A stretch of 11,410 nucleotides of DNA from Bordetella parapertussis (GTDB taxonomy: Bacteria; Pseudomonadota; Gammaproteobacteria; Burkholderiales; SG8-41): positions 1-11,410 of the forward strand of contig CAMBSS010000134.1 of the NCBI GenBank assembly GCA_945870465.1. Reading direction: 5' to 3'. Positions 5,793 through 11,410 of this stretch are shown piece after piece (positions within the stretch are counted from its first letter, which is position 1; each line of letters starts with the position of its first letter). The position numbers and the translations under genes are program-made. The notes under the pieces are model-generated. The model searched no databases and had not been told where the DNA came from. It worked only from the letters and a program-made list of their open reading frames with translations.

Positions 5793-6857
5793 CTACGTCG
5801 GCGTCAGTCCGAGGCGATAAACCCGGTTTGCGGTGCTGAAAAACATCGCCGCTTTTTCCGCGGCCGAATATCCCGCGGCGATACGCTTGAAGGTGTTCCA
5901 GAGCGTGGCGTAGTTGCAGGTTTGTATGTCGACCGGGAAATTGCTTTCGAACATGCAGCGCCCGGGGCCGAAGGCTTCGATGCAGACATCGAGGTAAGGT
6001 TGCCACGTGGTGGCCAACTCAGTAGATGTCGGCGGCGAGTTACGCAGATAAAAGCCGAATCCGAAAAATAGCATGCCAAGCCCGCCCAGCTTTACTACGA
6101 CATTCCGGCAGCGCGACAATTCGACGAGGGATTCTCGCCACGTCGCGAATATCTCCTCGCGGCGGCCCGCATAAGGCCCGACGCCCAGTGGCGCACCGAT
6201 GTGATTGAGGATGATGGTGGTATCGGGGAAGCTGCGGGCGAGGTTCGTGAGTTGCGGCAGCTGGTGATGAAATAGCCAGGCGTCGAAAGTCATGTTCAGT
6301 GGCGCCAATTCGGCAAAGCCGGCGCGAAAGCGCGGGTCGGTAATGCGGTCCGGCGGTGGCCGTCGCACGCCGTAATTGATATCGCTGCCATCCCACATCA
6401 GTGGATCGCGGATGCCGCGAAAACGGCCGTCGCCGGCTGCGATGTGCGCTTCGAGTCCTGCGCGGACTTCCGCGCCAAAAGTCAGGTCAAGAGTGCCGAC
6501 TATGCCGGCGCAAGGTCGCCGCTGATTGATGTTGGTCGTAGCTGCAGCAAGACTTTGCACGACGAATTCGGTTTCACCGACCGGACGCAGCAGGGTGGGA
6601 CCGTCGGCGCGATGCTTGGTTTGCGAGTCGATGAAAACGGTCGCACGAATGTCGTGCCCGCTCGTGAGGTCTTCGGCCAATTCCGGCAACAGGTAGCGGC
6701 CATGCACGGTGTCGCGCAGATGGTGGTGCGGATCTACGATAGGCAGTGCGGGTTCGAGTATCGCTTCTCGCGCGCCACCGGCGTGCCAAACCTTGAGTTC
6801 GCCCAGCGTGCGAACGTTGTTGGTCTTGAAAGCAGGATTGTTCTGCACCAGTTCCAT
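5793..6857 (-). CDS. Amidohydrolase-2 family (COG3618-like) TIM-barrel metal-dependent hydrolase
   Basis: 354 aa, cytosolic. The N-terminal metal motif is VDPHHHL (41-47, His44-x-His46). FDAWLFHHQ (191-199) supplies barrel-strand histidines, LNHIG (218-222) gives a metal-type His219, and the C-terminal barrel motif is MFESNFPVD (292-300). The last motif usually reads GSDWP in the wider family and carries the catalytic Asp; here Asn296 occupies that place, with Asp300 four residues on. Related proteins hydrolyse lactones (2-pyrone-4,6-dicarboxylate lactonase, L-fuconolactonase) or decarboxylate aromatic acids, so lactone hydrolysis is the leading guess. No Shine-Dalgarno sequence precedes the ATG. 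It begins 3 nt after the stop of the bug relic's C-terminal frame (7 nt after the stop of the relic's signal-peptide frame), which suggests translational coupling. Crotonase A follows 90 bp downstream on the same strand. Confidence 0.85.
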   Translation of the reverse strand: MELVQNNPAFKTNNVRTLGELKVWHAGGAREAILEPALPIVDPHHHLRDTVHGRYLLPELAEDLTSGHDIRATVFIDSQTKHRADGPTLLRPVGETEFVVQSLAAATTNINQRRPCAGIVGTLDLTFGAEVRAGLEAHIAAGDGRFRGIRDPLMWDGSDINYGVRRPPPDRITDPRFRAGFAELAPLNMTFDAWLFHHQLPQLTNLARSFPDTTIILNHIGAPLGVGPYAGRREEIFATWRESLVELSRCRNVVVKLGGLGMLFFGFGFYLRNSPPTSTELATTWQPYLDVCIEAFGPGRCMFESNFPVDIQTCNYATLWNTFKRIAAGYSAAEKAAMFFSTANRVYRLGLTPT

Positions 6858-6860
6858 ACG

Positions 6861-7128
6861 CTATTCAGGTTTGACGCCGGCGCGCTGGGCAACCGCGGTG
6901 AATTTGGCGCGGTCGGTACGTATCAGGTCCGCGAACTGCGGAGCGGTCAGGCCGGCAGGGTTGAGCCCGCGGCGCGCCAGTTCTTCCGCCAGTCCGCCAT
7001 TGAGTATGGCAATGACGTCGGCCTGGACGCGGGCAACGATGGGCGCAGGCGTGCTGGCCGGCGGAAATGAGGAGCAGCACGGTGATCAGGCGGCGTGGCA
7101 GGAAGTTCGATGCAGTAGTCACAGTCAT
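6861..7128 (-). pseudogene. Relic of a Bug/TctC-family binding-protein gene, signal peptide joined to C-terminal lobe
   Basis: From ATG 7128-7126 the frame encodes MTVTTASNFLPRRLITVLLL, a typical signal-peptide start. At about 7060-7070 the family homology jumps to another frame, which reads PPASTPAPIVARVQ, then GLNPAGLTAPQFADLIRTD and AGVKPE, ending at TAG 6863-6861. That is the last ~66 residues of a Bug protein (compare APAGAPMTVVEKL and ANVKPEQ in bug4). Roughly 220 middle codons, both ligand loops included, are missing, and the junction is out of frame, so no binding protein can be made. Read from its own ATG, the signal-peptide frame continues to TGA 6867-6865. Both possible stops lie 3-7 nt before the amidohydrolase ATG. 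The original gene probably led the amidohydrolase-crotonase A operon. Confidence 0.82.
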
Positions 7129-7217
7129 ATCGTTGCTGTCATTAAAGCGATTTTGTGAAAGGATAGCATGTAAGGGCCGGCATTCAGCGTCACGGTTCGC
7201 ACTCTGAAAGGAAAGGC

Positions 7218-8144
7218 ATGGAGCACTTTGAGGACAGCCGCTTGCAGGGGCTGCTGGATATCCGGGAGGCAATGGCGGCGCTGTCTGCCGCGTTCGGAGA
7301 ACTGGCGCGCGGACAGGCCGTGGTGCAGCCGCGCATGCGCATCGAAAGCGGCGGCACCATGTTCAACACAATGGCCGCCATGCTGCCGGGCAGCGGTTAC
7401 TGTGGAGCGAAGGTCTATACCTATACCAGTGCCGGATATGGGTTCGTGGTACTGTTATTTTCCATGCGCAGCGGCAAACCTCTCGCGACATTCGATGCCG
7501 GTTACCTCACTACGCTGCGTACTTCCGCCGCTTCGGCTCTCGCCTCGACCTATCTCGCCCGTCAGGATGCCAGGATACTAGCGGTTTTCGGCAGCGGTCC
7601 ACAGGCGGCCGCTCATGTATCCGCCTTGACAGCAGTGTTGCCTATTACTGAAGTGCATGTGATCGCCCGCAGCAATGGCGTCGAATTTGCCAGCCGCCTT
7701 GCTGCGCAGACCGGGTTGAACGTCGTTATGAGCGATGCCGAATCCGCCGTTCGCGCTGCAGATGTCATCGTCACCGCGACCCGCTCGAAGGATCCGCTAT
7801 TTCCCGGTGACTGGATTCGCGCGGGATGTTTTCTCTCGGCGGTGGGATCCTCAAGAGCGGGACACAGCGAATTCGACAGCACGGCAATTTCGCGCTGCGA
7901 CAGGATTGTCGTGGAGTTACGCAGTCATGCGCGTCATGAAGCCGGCAATTTAATCAAGGCAGCGGAGGCAGGCGTGCTCGATTGGAACCGGGTCGCGGAT
8001 TTGGGCGAACTGGTGACCGGGGCGGCTTGCGGCCGGCAGACCGTCGGCGAAATCACGCTCTTCGACAGTGCTGGGATCGCGCTCGAAGACATCGCGGTTG
8101 CGGCCGCCGCCTACCGCAAGCTCCGCGGGGAGAGTGTTGATTGA
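7218..8144 (+). CDS. Ornithine cyclodeaminase / mu-crystallin family protein
   Basis: 308 aa, cytosolic, starting at an ATG preceded by AAAGGA (5 nt gap). The N-terminal domain carries YCGAKVYTY (61-69, with the family's substrate-binding Lys65) and GYLTTLRTSAASALAS (95-110, with Arg101). The Rossmann domain has FGSGPQAAAH (124-133, dinucleotide loop), VTATRSKDPLF (185-195), AVGSSRAGHSEFD (208-220, Asp220 at the place of the catalytic Asp) and LGELVTG (262-268). Family members deaminate ornithine to proline or reduce cyclic or alpha-imino acids using NAD(P)H. The usual KGVN-type loop of true ornithine cyclodeaminase reads KVYT, so a ketimine reductase or other dehydrogenase is as likely. It is divergent from the bug relic-amidohydrolase-crotonase A operon (89 bp between starts) and convergent with bug4, with 8 bp between the stops. 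Confidence 0.87.
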   Translation: MEHFEDSRLQGLLDIREAMAALSAAFGELARGQAVVQPRMRIESGGTMFNTMAAMLPGSGYCGAKVYTYTSAGYGFVVLLFSMRSGKPLATFDAGYLTTLRTSAASALASTYLARQDARILAVFGSGPQAAAHVSALTAVLPITEVHVIARSNGVEFASRLAAQTGLNVVMSDAESAVRAADVIVTATRSKDPLFPGDWIRAGCFLSAVGSSRAGHSEFDSTAISRCDRIVVELRSHARHEAGNLIKAAEAGVLDWNRVADLGELVTGAACGRQTVGEITLFDSAGIALEDIAVAAAAYRKLRGESVD

Positions 8145-8152
8145 TAGAGCGG

Positions 8153-9124
8153 TTACTGCTCCGGCTTAACGTTCGCTTCTTTGATTACCTTACCCCACTT
8201 CACGACCTCGTCGCGCATGAACCGTGTAAACACTGCCGGGGTGCTGCCGACCGGCTCAATGTCGAGTTGCAGGAAACGTTCGCGGATTTCAGGACGCCGG
8301 ATGATGAGTCCGGTTTGTCCAGCCAGTTTCTCGACGACTGTCATCGGCGCGCCGGCGGGAGCCAGCATGCCGGCCCATGTCTCAGATACAAAACCCGGCA
8401 CGCCGGATTCACTGATGGTCGCCAACTCGGGAGCAACTGCCGAACGTTGCGCGGAGGTGATGGCAAGCGCCTTGACCTTGCCCGATTTCATATGCTGCAC
8501 GACGGAGGACGGCACTGTGAACAGAAGCGCGATATGCCCGCCCATGAGGTCAACGAGGGCAGGCCCGCTGCCCTTGTAAGGAACATGGGTCATCTTGGTC
8601 CCGGTCAATGTCATCAGCAATTCCATCGAGAGGTGCCCGCCGGCGCCGATACCGCTTGAACCGAAACTTAACGCGTCGGGCTTCGCTTTGGCCAGCGCAA
8701 TGAGGTCCCTGATCGAGCCGGCGGGAAGCGAGGCGTTTGCTACCAGGATATAGGGTGCGGTTCCGATCAGGGTAACCGGCGCAAAACTGTCGACGGCGTG
8801 AAACGGCAGCTTTGGATAAAGAGTTTGATTGGAAACATGCGATGCGATGACGATGCCCAGTGTGTGCCCGTCAGGGGGCGCTTTGGCCAGGAGGTCCGCG
8901 CCCAGAATCGCATTGGCACCGGGCCGGTTGTCGATGACGAAAGTCTGTCCGAGCGTGCGGCCCAGTTCGGGTCCGACGATGCGCGCGACCACGTCCGGCA
9001 GTCCGCCCGGCGTGTAAGGAATGATGATGCGAACAGGGCGCGATGGATAGTTGGCCGAGGTTTGCGCATGGCCGGTAGAAATGAATCCCGATAAAGTCAG
9101 CAGCACGCAAAAAAAATGCCTCAT
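8153..9124 (-). CDS. Bug/TctC-family periplasmic solute-binding protein (bug4)
   Basis: 323 aa with a signal peptide cleaved probably after Ala20 (STGHA, then QTS). The start is supported by AAAGGA 7-8 nt upstream on the minus strand. Landmarks are PYTPGGLPD (36-44), IDNRPG (64-69), DGHTL (85-89, His for the usual Tyr), SSGIGAGGH (156-164), HVPYKGSGPAL (180-190) and a tail of ANVKPEQ. ISESGV (237-242) replaces the usual PT.EESGV, with ATISESG reading Ala-Thr before it. It is monocistronic as far as seen: it converges with the OCD-family gene and diverges from crotonase B across a 277-bp control region. Ligand unknown. Confidence 0.93.
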   Translation of the reverse strand: MRHFFCVLLTLSGFISTGHAQTSANYPSRPVRIIIPYTPGGLPDVVARIVGPELGRTLGQTFVIDNRPGANAILGADLLAKAPPDGHTLGIVIASHVSNQTLYPKLPFHAVDSFAPVTLIGTAPYILVANASLPAGSIRDLIALAKAKPDALSFGSSGIGAGGHLSMELLMTLTGTKMTHVPYKGSGPALVDLMGGHIALLFTVPSSVVQHMKSGKVKALAITSAQRSAVAPELATISESGVPGFVSETWAGMLAPAGAPMTVVEKLAGQTGLIIRRPEIRERFLQLDIEPVGSTPAVFTRFMRDEVVKWGKVIKEANVKPEQ

Positions 9125-9178
9125 TAACTTTCCTTTGCGGTAATTCCCAGATTAGTCGGTGTGTCCCGATATTCGGGC

Positions 9179-9200
9179 AAGTTGCAAGGATCGTCAACTT
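9179..9200. promoter_or_regulatory. Candidate operator dyad
   Basis: AAGTTG and CAACTT are perfect inverted repeats separated by 10 bp, a spacing compatible with a dimeric regulator. A second dyad, CCCGA-TAT-TCGGG, lies directly to the left at 9165-9177. Confidence 0.35.
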
Positions 9201-9260
9201 CATATTGCTGTCCATTTGTTCGGCGCGGTGCCAGTCCGCGGGAACTGCATGGGCCAAATC

Positions 9261-9305
9261 GCCGTATATGCACACGCCGTATACGCGAATGTCGTATACG
9301 CGAAT
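9261..9305. repeat. Three tandem 15-bp repeats with GTATAC cores
   Basis: The units are GCCGTATATGCACAC (9261-9275), GCCGTATACGCGAAT (9276-9290) and GTCGTATACGCGAAT (9291-9305). The last two differ at one base and contain the palindrome CGTATACG. Their location upstream of crotonase B and bug4 suggests repeated regulator sites. Confidence 0.7.
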
Positions 9306-9387
9306 TGCAAGAAAACGCTTTTGCTGATAGCGTTATCGCACAATTCATATGTATGTTTAAACGTTGTCGCATGGTCCGCGCGAAAGC

Positions 9388-9396
9388 AAAGGGGGA
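9388..9396 (+). promoter_or_regulatory. Ribosome binding site pointing to a TTG start of crotonase B
   Basis: AAAGGGGGA ends 5 nt before TTG 9402-9404. No in-frame ATG or GTG lies at a comparable place, and crotonase homology begins immediately after this TTG. Confidence 0.7.
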
Positions 9397-9401
9397 ATTT
9401 T

Positions 9402-10214
9402 TTGTACAAGTTCATCAAAGTCGAACGGGTCGGCGCGGTCGAGGTAATCACGCTCAACCGCCCCGAGGTCATGAACGCATGGCATATGCCGATGCGCAAC
9501 GAGGTGCTCAAGGCACTCAACGCGGCCAAAAAATCTCCCGGCGTCGGCGCCATCGTGCTGACCGGTACCGGCAAGGACGCCTTTTGCGCCGGGCAGGATC
9601 TAGACGAAGCGCGCAAGTTCGATCCGGCGCGTGCCAAATTGTGGGTCGAGGAATGGCGGATTCTGTATGAAGGCGTGCGCAGGCTCGATATCCCAGTGGT
9701 GTGCGCGCTGAATGGGCTCGCCGCCGGTTCGGCGTTCCAGGTCGCGCTGCTGACGGATTACCGCATCGGCCACGACAAAATCACCATGGGGCAGCCGGAA
9801 ATCAATTCCGGCATCGTCAGCGCGCTGGGGTTTTGGATTTTGCGTGAAATCGTCGGCCTGTCTCACGCCATCGAATTCATCCTGACCGGACGCATGCTGA
9901 GTGCAATGGAGTGCGAGCGTTTCGGCCTGCTGCACCGCATAGTCCCGCAGGATGAAGTGCTGTCGTCCGCCATTGCGATGGCGAAAAAACTCGCGGCTAA
10001 GCCGCCAGTCGCGATGCGCCTGAACAAGCAGCTCATGCGCGAAGCGACGCAGGCTGGATTCGACAAGGCGTTCGGGGTCGCAACCGAGCGTCACCATACG
10101 AGTTTTTCGAGCAGGGAACCGCAGCACAAGATGGACCAGTTTTATGAAGTGCGCGGCAAATCCGTTGCCAAGGGCCCGAAACCTAAAAAACCGAAGAGCA
10201 AACGCAGCAAATAA
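9402..10214 (+). CDS. Enoyl-CoA hydratase/isomerase family protein with Lys-rich tail (crotonase B)
   Basis: 270 aa from a TTG start chosen by ribosome site and homology (MYKFIKVERVGAVEVITLNR). The open frame extends upstream through the control region, but that part has no protein character. Motifs are LNRPEVMNAW (18-27), FCAGQDLDEA (61-70, first oxyanion-hole strand), LNGLAAGSAFQVALLTDY (103-120, second) and MGQPEINSG (129-137). Relative to rat enoyl-CoA hydratase, Glu164 is kept as Glu133, while the Glu144 position, exactly 20 residues earlier, is Gln113. A single acid is more typical of isomerases than of hydratases, although this is only suggestive. The last 19 residues (252-270) are rich in Lys, Pro and Arg, outside the normal fold. 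It is the first gene of a plus-strand operon with crotonase C, 42 bp on. It is clearly a different subfamily from crotonases A and C. Confidence 0.9.
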   Translation: MYKFIKVERVGAVEVITLNRPEVMNAWHMPMRNEVLKALNAAKKSPGVGAIVLTGTGKDAFCAGQDLDEARKFDPARAKLWVEEWRILYEGVRRLDIPVVCALNGLAAGSAFQVALLTDYRIGHDKITMGQPEINSGIVSALGFWILREIVGLSHAIEFILTGRMLSAMECERFGLLHRIVPQDEVLSSAIAMAKKLAAKPPVAMRLNKQLMREATQAGFDKAFGVATERHHTSFSSREPQHKMDQFYEVRGKSVAKGPKPKKPKSKRSK

Positions 10215-10256
10215 CGTCAGGGCAGTAGAACATTACATGGAGAGGCGCGGGTAAAC

Positions 10257-11102
10257 ATGTCATCAAAAAACGATTTGATAATGTACGACAAGAAAAACGG
10301 CATAGCGACGATCAAGATCGATCGCCCGAAGAAGCGCAATGCGATGATTCCGTCGATGATCATCGACATGATCGACCGTCTCGAAGAGGCGCGCCGCGAC
10401 CCCGAGGTGCGCGCCATCGTCGTCAGGGGTGGCGGCGGTAATTTCTGTGCCGGCGACGACCTGCATCATTCCAAGGAAGAACGTTTCGAGTTCGGCCAGC
10501 CCGATCTGCACACGCGGCTGCGCACCGGCTATCCGCGCCTGCTCATCGACATCATGACCATGCGCAAGCCGGTGGTCGCGATGGTCGAGGGCTATGCGTA
10601 CGGCGGCGGGTTCGACATCGCGCTGGCGTGCGATTTCCGCATCGTGGGGCAGGGCGCGAAATTCGCTGCGGCGTATATCAAGCGCGGCATGGGCGGCGGC
10701 TGCGTGTACCTGCTGCCGCGTCACGTGGGACTCAGCAAAGCGACCGAATTGCTGCTGCTTGGCGAAACGCTGAACGCGCAGGAAGCGGACAAGCTCGGCT
10801 TCATATACAAAATCTATCCGGAAAAAGAGCTCGAAGCAAAGACCTATGAATTCGCAGCGCGGCTCGCGAAAGGGCCGACCGCCGCGATGGGTGCTATCAA
10901 GAACGCGCGCAACCAGGGACTTGCCTGCGATCCGGTCAAGGGTGTCGAGCACCAGATCCTGTGCAACGTCGAGCTTATGTTCCACGCGGACGCGCGCGAG
11001 GGCCCAAAGGCCTTCCTCGAAAAGCGCGATCCCAAGTTCACCGGCGACTGGATCGACCTGCAGTACGATCCGTTCGAGCCGTGGGATACGTCGAAGGTAT
11101 GA
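10257..11102 (+). CDS. Enoyl-CoA hydratase/isomerase superfamily protein with Asp/Tyr in place of the Glu pair (crotonase C)
   Basis: 281 aa, a close paralogue of crotonase A; roughly 70% identical by eye over the full length, with a 2-residue difference after AGDDLH. The start matches the paralogue's N-terminus; GGAGAGG at 10239-10245 is a rather distant ribosome site (11 nt). Motifs are DRPKKRNAM (22-30), FCAGDDLH (63-70) and GYAYGGGFDIALACDF (112-127). Asp120 falls at the Glu144 position of rat enoyl-CoA hydratase and Tyr140 at the Glu164 position, as in crotonase A. The following segment IKRGMGGGCVYLLPR and the block KGPTAAMGAIKNARNQGL are also shared. The reaction is unknown; it should act on a CoA thioester, given the fold. 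It lies 42 bp after crotonase B and 7 bp before the SucC-like gene, so it is probably translated from one message with both. Confidence 0.9.
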   Translation: MSSKNDLIMYDKKNGIATIKIDRPKKRNAMIPSMIIDMIDRLEEARRDPEVRAIVVRGGGGNFCAGDDLHHSKEERFEFGQPDLHTRLRTGYPRLLIDIMTMRKPVVAMVEGYAYGGGFDIALACDFRIVGQGAKFAAAYIKRGMGGGCVYLLPRHVGLSKATELLLLGETLNAQEADKLGFIYKIYPEKELEAKTYEFAARLAKGPTAAMGAIKNARNQGLACDPVKGVEHQILCNVELMFHADAREGPKAFLEKRDPKFTGDWIDLQYDPFEPWDTSKV

Positions 11103-11109
11103 CCAGCCG

Positions 11110-11410
11110 GTGATACGCCTGCTCGAGCACGAGGGCAAGAGCCTGCTTGCCCGCAACGGGATGCGCATCCCGCGGGGGGCGCTGTACCCGGAACCGCTGC
11201 CGCAGACGGGCGGGCAATGGGTCGTCAAGGCGCAGGTGCTCGCCGGCGGGCGCGGCAAGGCAGGGGGCATCAAGTTCGCCGATACTCCCGCTGACGCGCA
11301 GGCGGCAGCGAAGAAGATGCTGGGCAGCAAGCTTGGCGCAGTAACCGTAGCAGCGGCATATATCGAAGAACGGTTGGCGATCGCCGGTGAGTACTATCTG
11401 TGCGCGATGG
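11110..11410 (+). CDS. ADP-forming acyl-CoA synthetase / succinyl-CoA ligase beta chain-like protein, N-terminus only
   Basis: The gene is cut by the right edge after 100 codons. It starts at GTG 11110 with IRLLEHEGKSLLARNGMRIP, matching the N-terminal ATP-grasp lid of SucC-type proteins, which begin with a helix followed by a short G.P.P strand. The hallmark WVVKAQVLAGGRGKAGGIKF follows at 37-56, where Lys40 and Arg48 correspond to the nucleotide-binding residues. A YIEERLAIAGEYYL segment comes later. These subunits, with a SucD-type alpha chain, join an acid and CoA at the expense of ATP or run in reverse. Succinate, malate or another acid cannot be distinguished here. It begins 7 bp after the crotonase C stop, so CoA-ester formation or cleavage is likely linked to that crotonase. 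This is not a safe sucC call; the housekeeping copy normally sits with sucD or TCA-cycle genes. Confidence 0.82.
   Translation, partial: MIRLLEHEGKSLLARNGMRIPRGALYPEPLPQTGGQWVVKAQVLAGGRGKAGGIKFADTPADAQAAAKKMLGSKLGAVTVAAAYIEERLAIAGEYYLCAM

Larger units (their letters stand above)
9125..9401. promoter_or_regulatory. Divergent control region between bug4 and crotonase B
   Basis: 277 bp without a credible gene. It holds the dyad CCCGA-TAT-TCGGG (9165-9177), the dyad AAGTTG-N10-CAACTT (9179-9200), three 15-bp direct repeats (9261-9305) and an A/T-richer stretch (about 9301-9360) ahead of crotonase B. No regulator gene is adjacent. I could not settle on a convincing -35/-10 pair. Operator function is inferred from symmetry and position only. 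Confidence 0.5.

Noticed and set aside
9159..9401. N-terminal extension of crotonase B through the control region
   Set aside because: The frame is open only by chance: the translated 15-bp repeats give VYA repeats, there is no ribosome site, and homology starts at the TTG 9402.
10263..11330. 355-codon open frame antisense to crotonase C and the ligase start
   Set aside because: Both sense genes are clearly real. The antisense product has no family features and spans two genes.
11110..11410. Naming the last gene sucC
   Set aside because: Only the N-terminal third or so is seen, and the neighbourhood is crotonases; malate-CoA or other ADP-forming acyl-CoA ligases share the same motifs.

Overview
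The window looks like the chromosome of a GC-rich betaproteobacterium (Burkholderiales-like). The main reason is four intact genes and one relic for Bug/TctC-family periplasmic binding proteins, a family expanded in that group, together with several crotonases and a SucC-like ATP-grasp ligase. No rRNA, tRNA, CRISPR, IS element or phage gene was found. Family names come from motifs read by eye; no database was searched.

Layout. (1) 1-736: the 5' end of a quinone-oxidoreductase-like gene runs off the left edge (-). It is followed by a 29-bp tandem repeat, a possible 52-aa small ORF (-) and the 3' remnant of plsY (+). (2) 737-4865 (+): a tight run of bug1, bug2, a CapA-like metallophosphoesterase gene without signal peptide, and bug3. 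(3) 4869-7128 (-): a crotonase (crotonase A), an amidohydrolase-2 protein and a bug gene reduced to its signal peptide plus the last ~66 codons. Crotonase A meets bug3 tail to tail with only 3 bp between stops. (4) 7218-8144 (+): an ornithine cyclodeaminase/mu-crystallin family protein, convergent with bug4 (8153-9124, -). (5) 9125-9401: a divergent control region with two dyads and three 15-bp direct repeats. (6) 9402-end (+): crotonase B (TTG start), crotonase C (a close paralogue of crotonase A) and the N-terminal third or so of an ADP-forming acyl-CoA synthetase beta chain.

How it may work together (inference): Bug proteins capture carboxylates or related solutes in the periplasm. The ATP-grasp ligase would make CoA thioesters from an acid, and the crotonases would act on them. 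The amidohydrolase-2 protein could open a lactone or decarboxylate an intermediate, and the OCD-family protein could reduce or deaminate an amino or imino acid. No TctA/TctB membrane subunits are present, so the transport partners lie elsewhere.

The most unusual points are these. Two paralogous crotonases carry Asp and Tyr at the two positions where enoyl-CoA hydratase has its catalytic Glu pair, and the third carries Gln/Glu. The bug relic lies just upstream of, and may be translationally coupled to, the amidohydrolase gene. The bug3 run encloses a cytoplasmic CapA-like enzyme.
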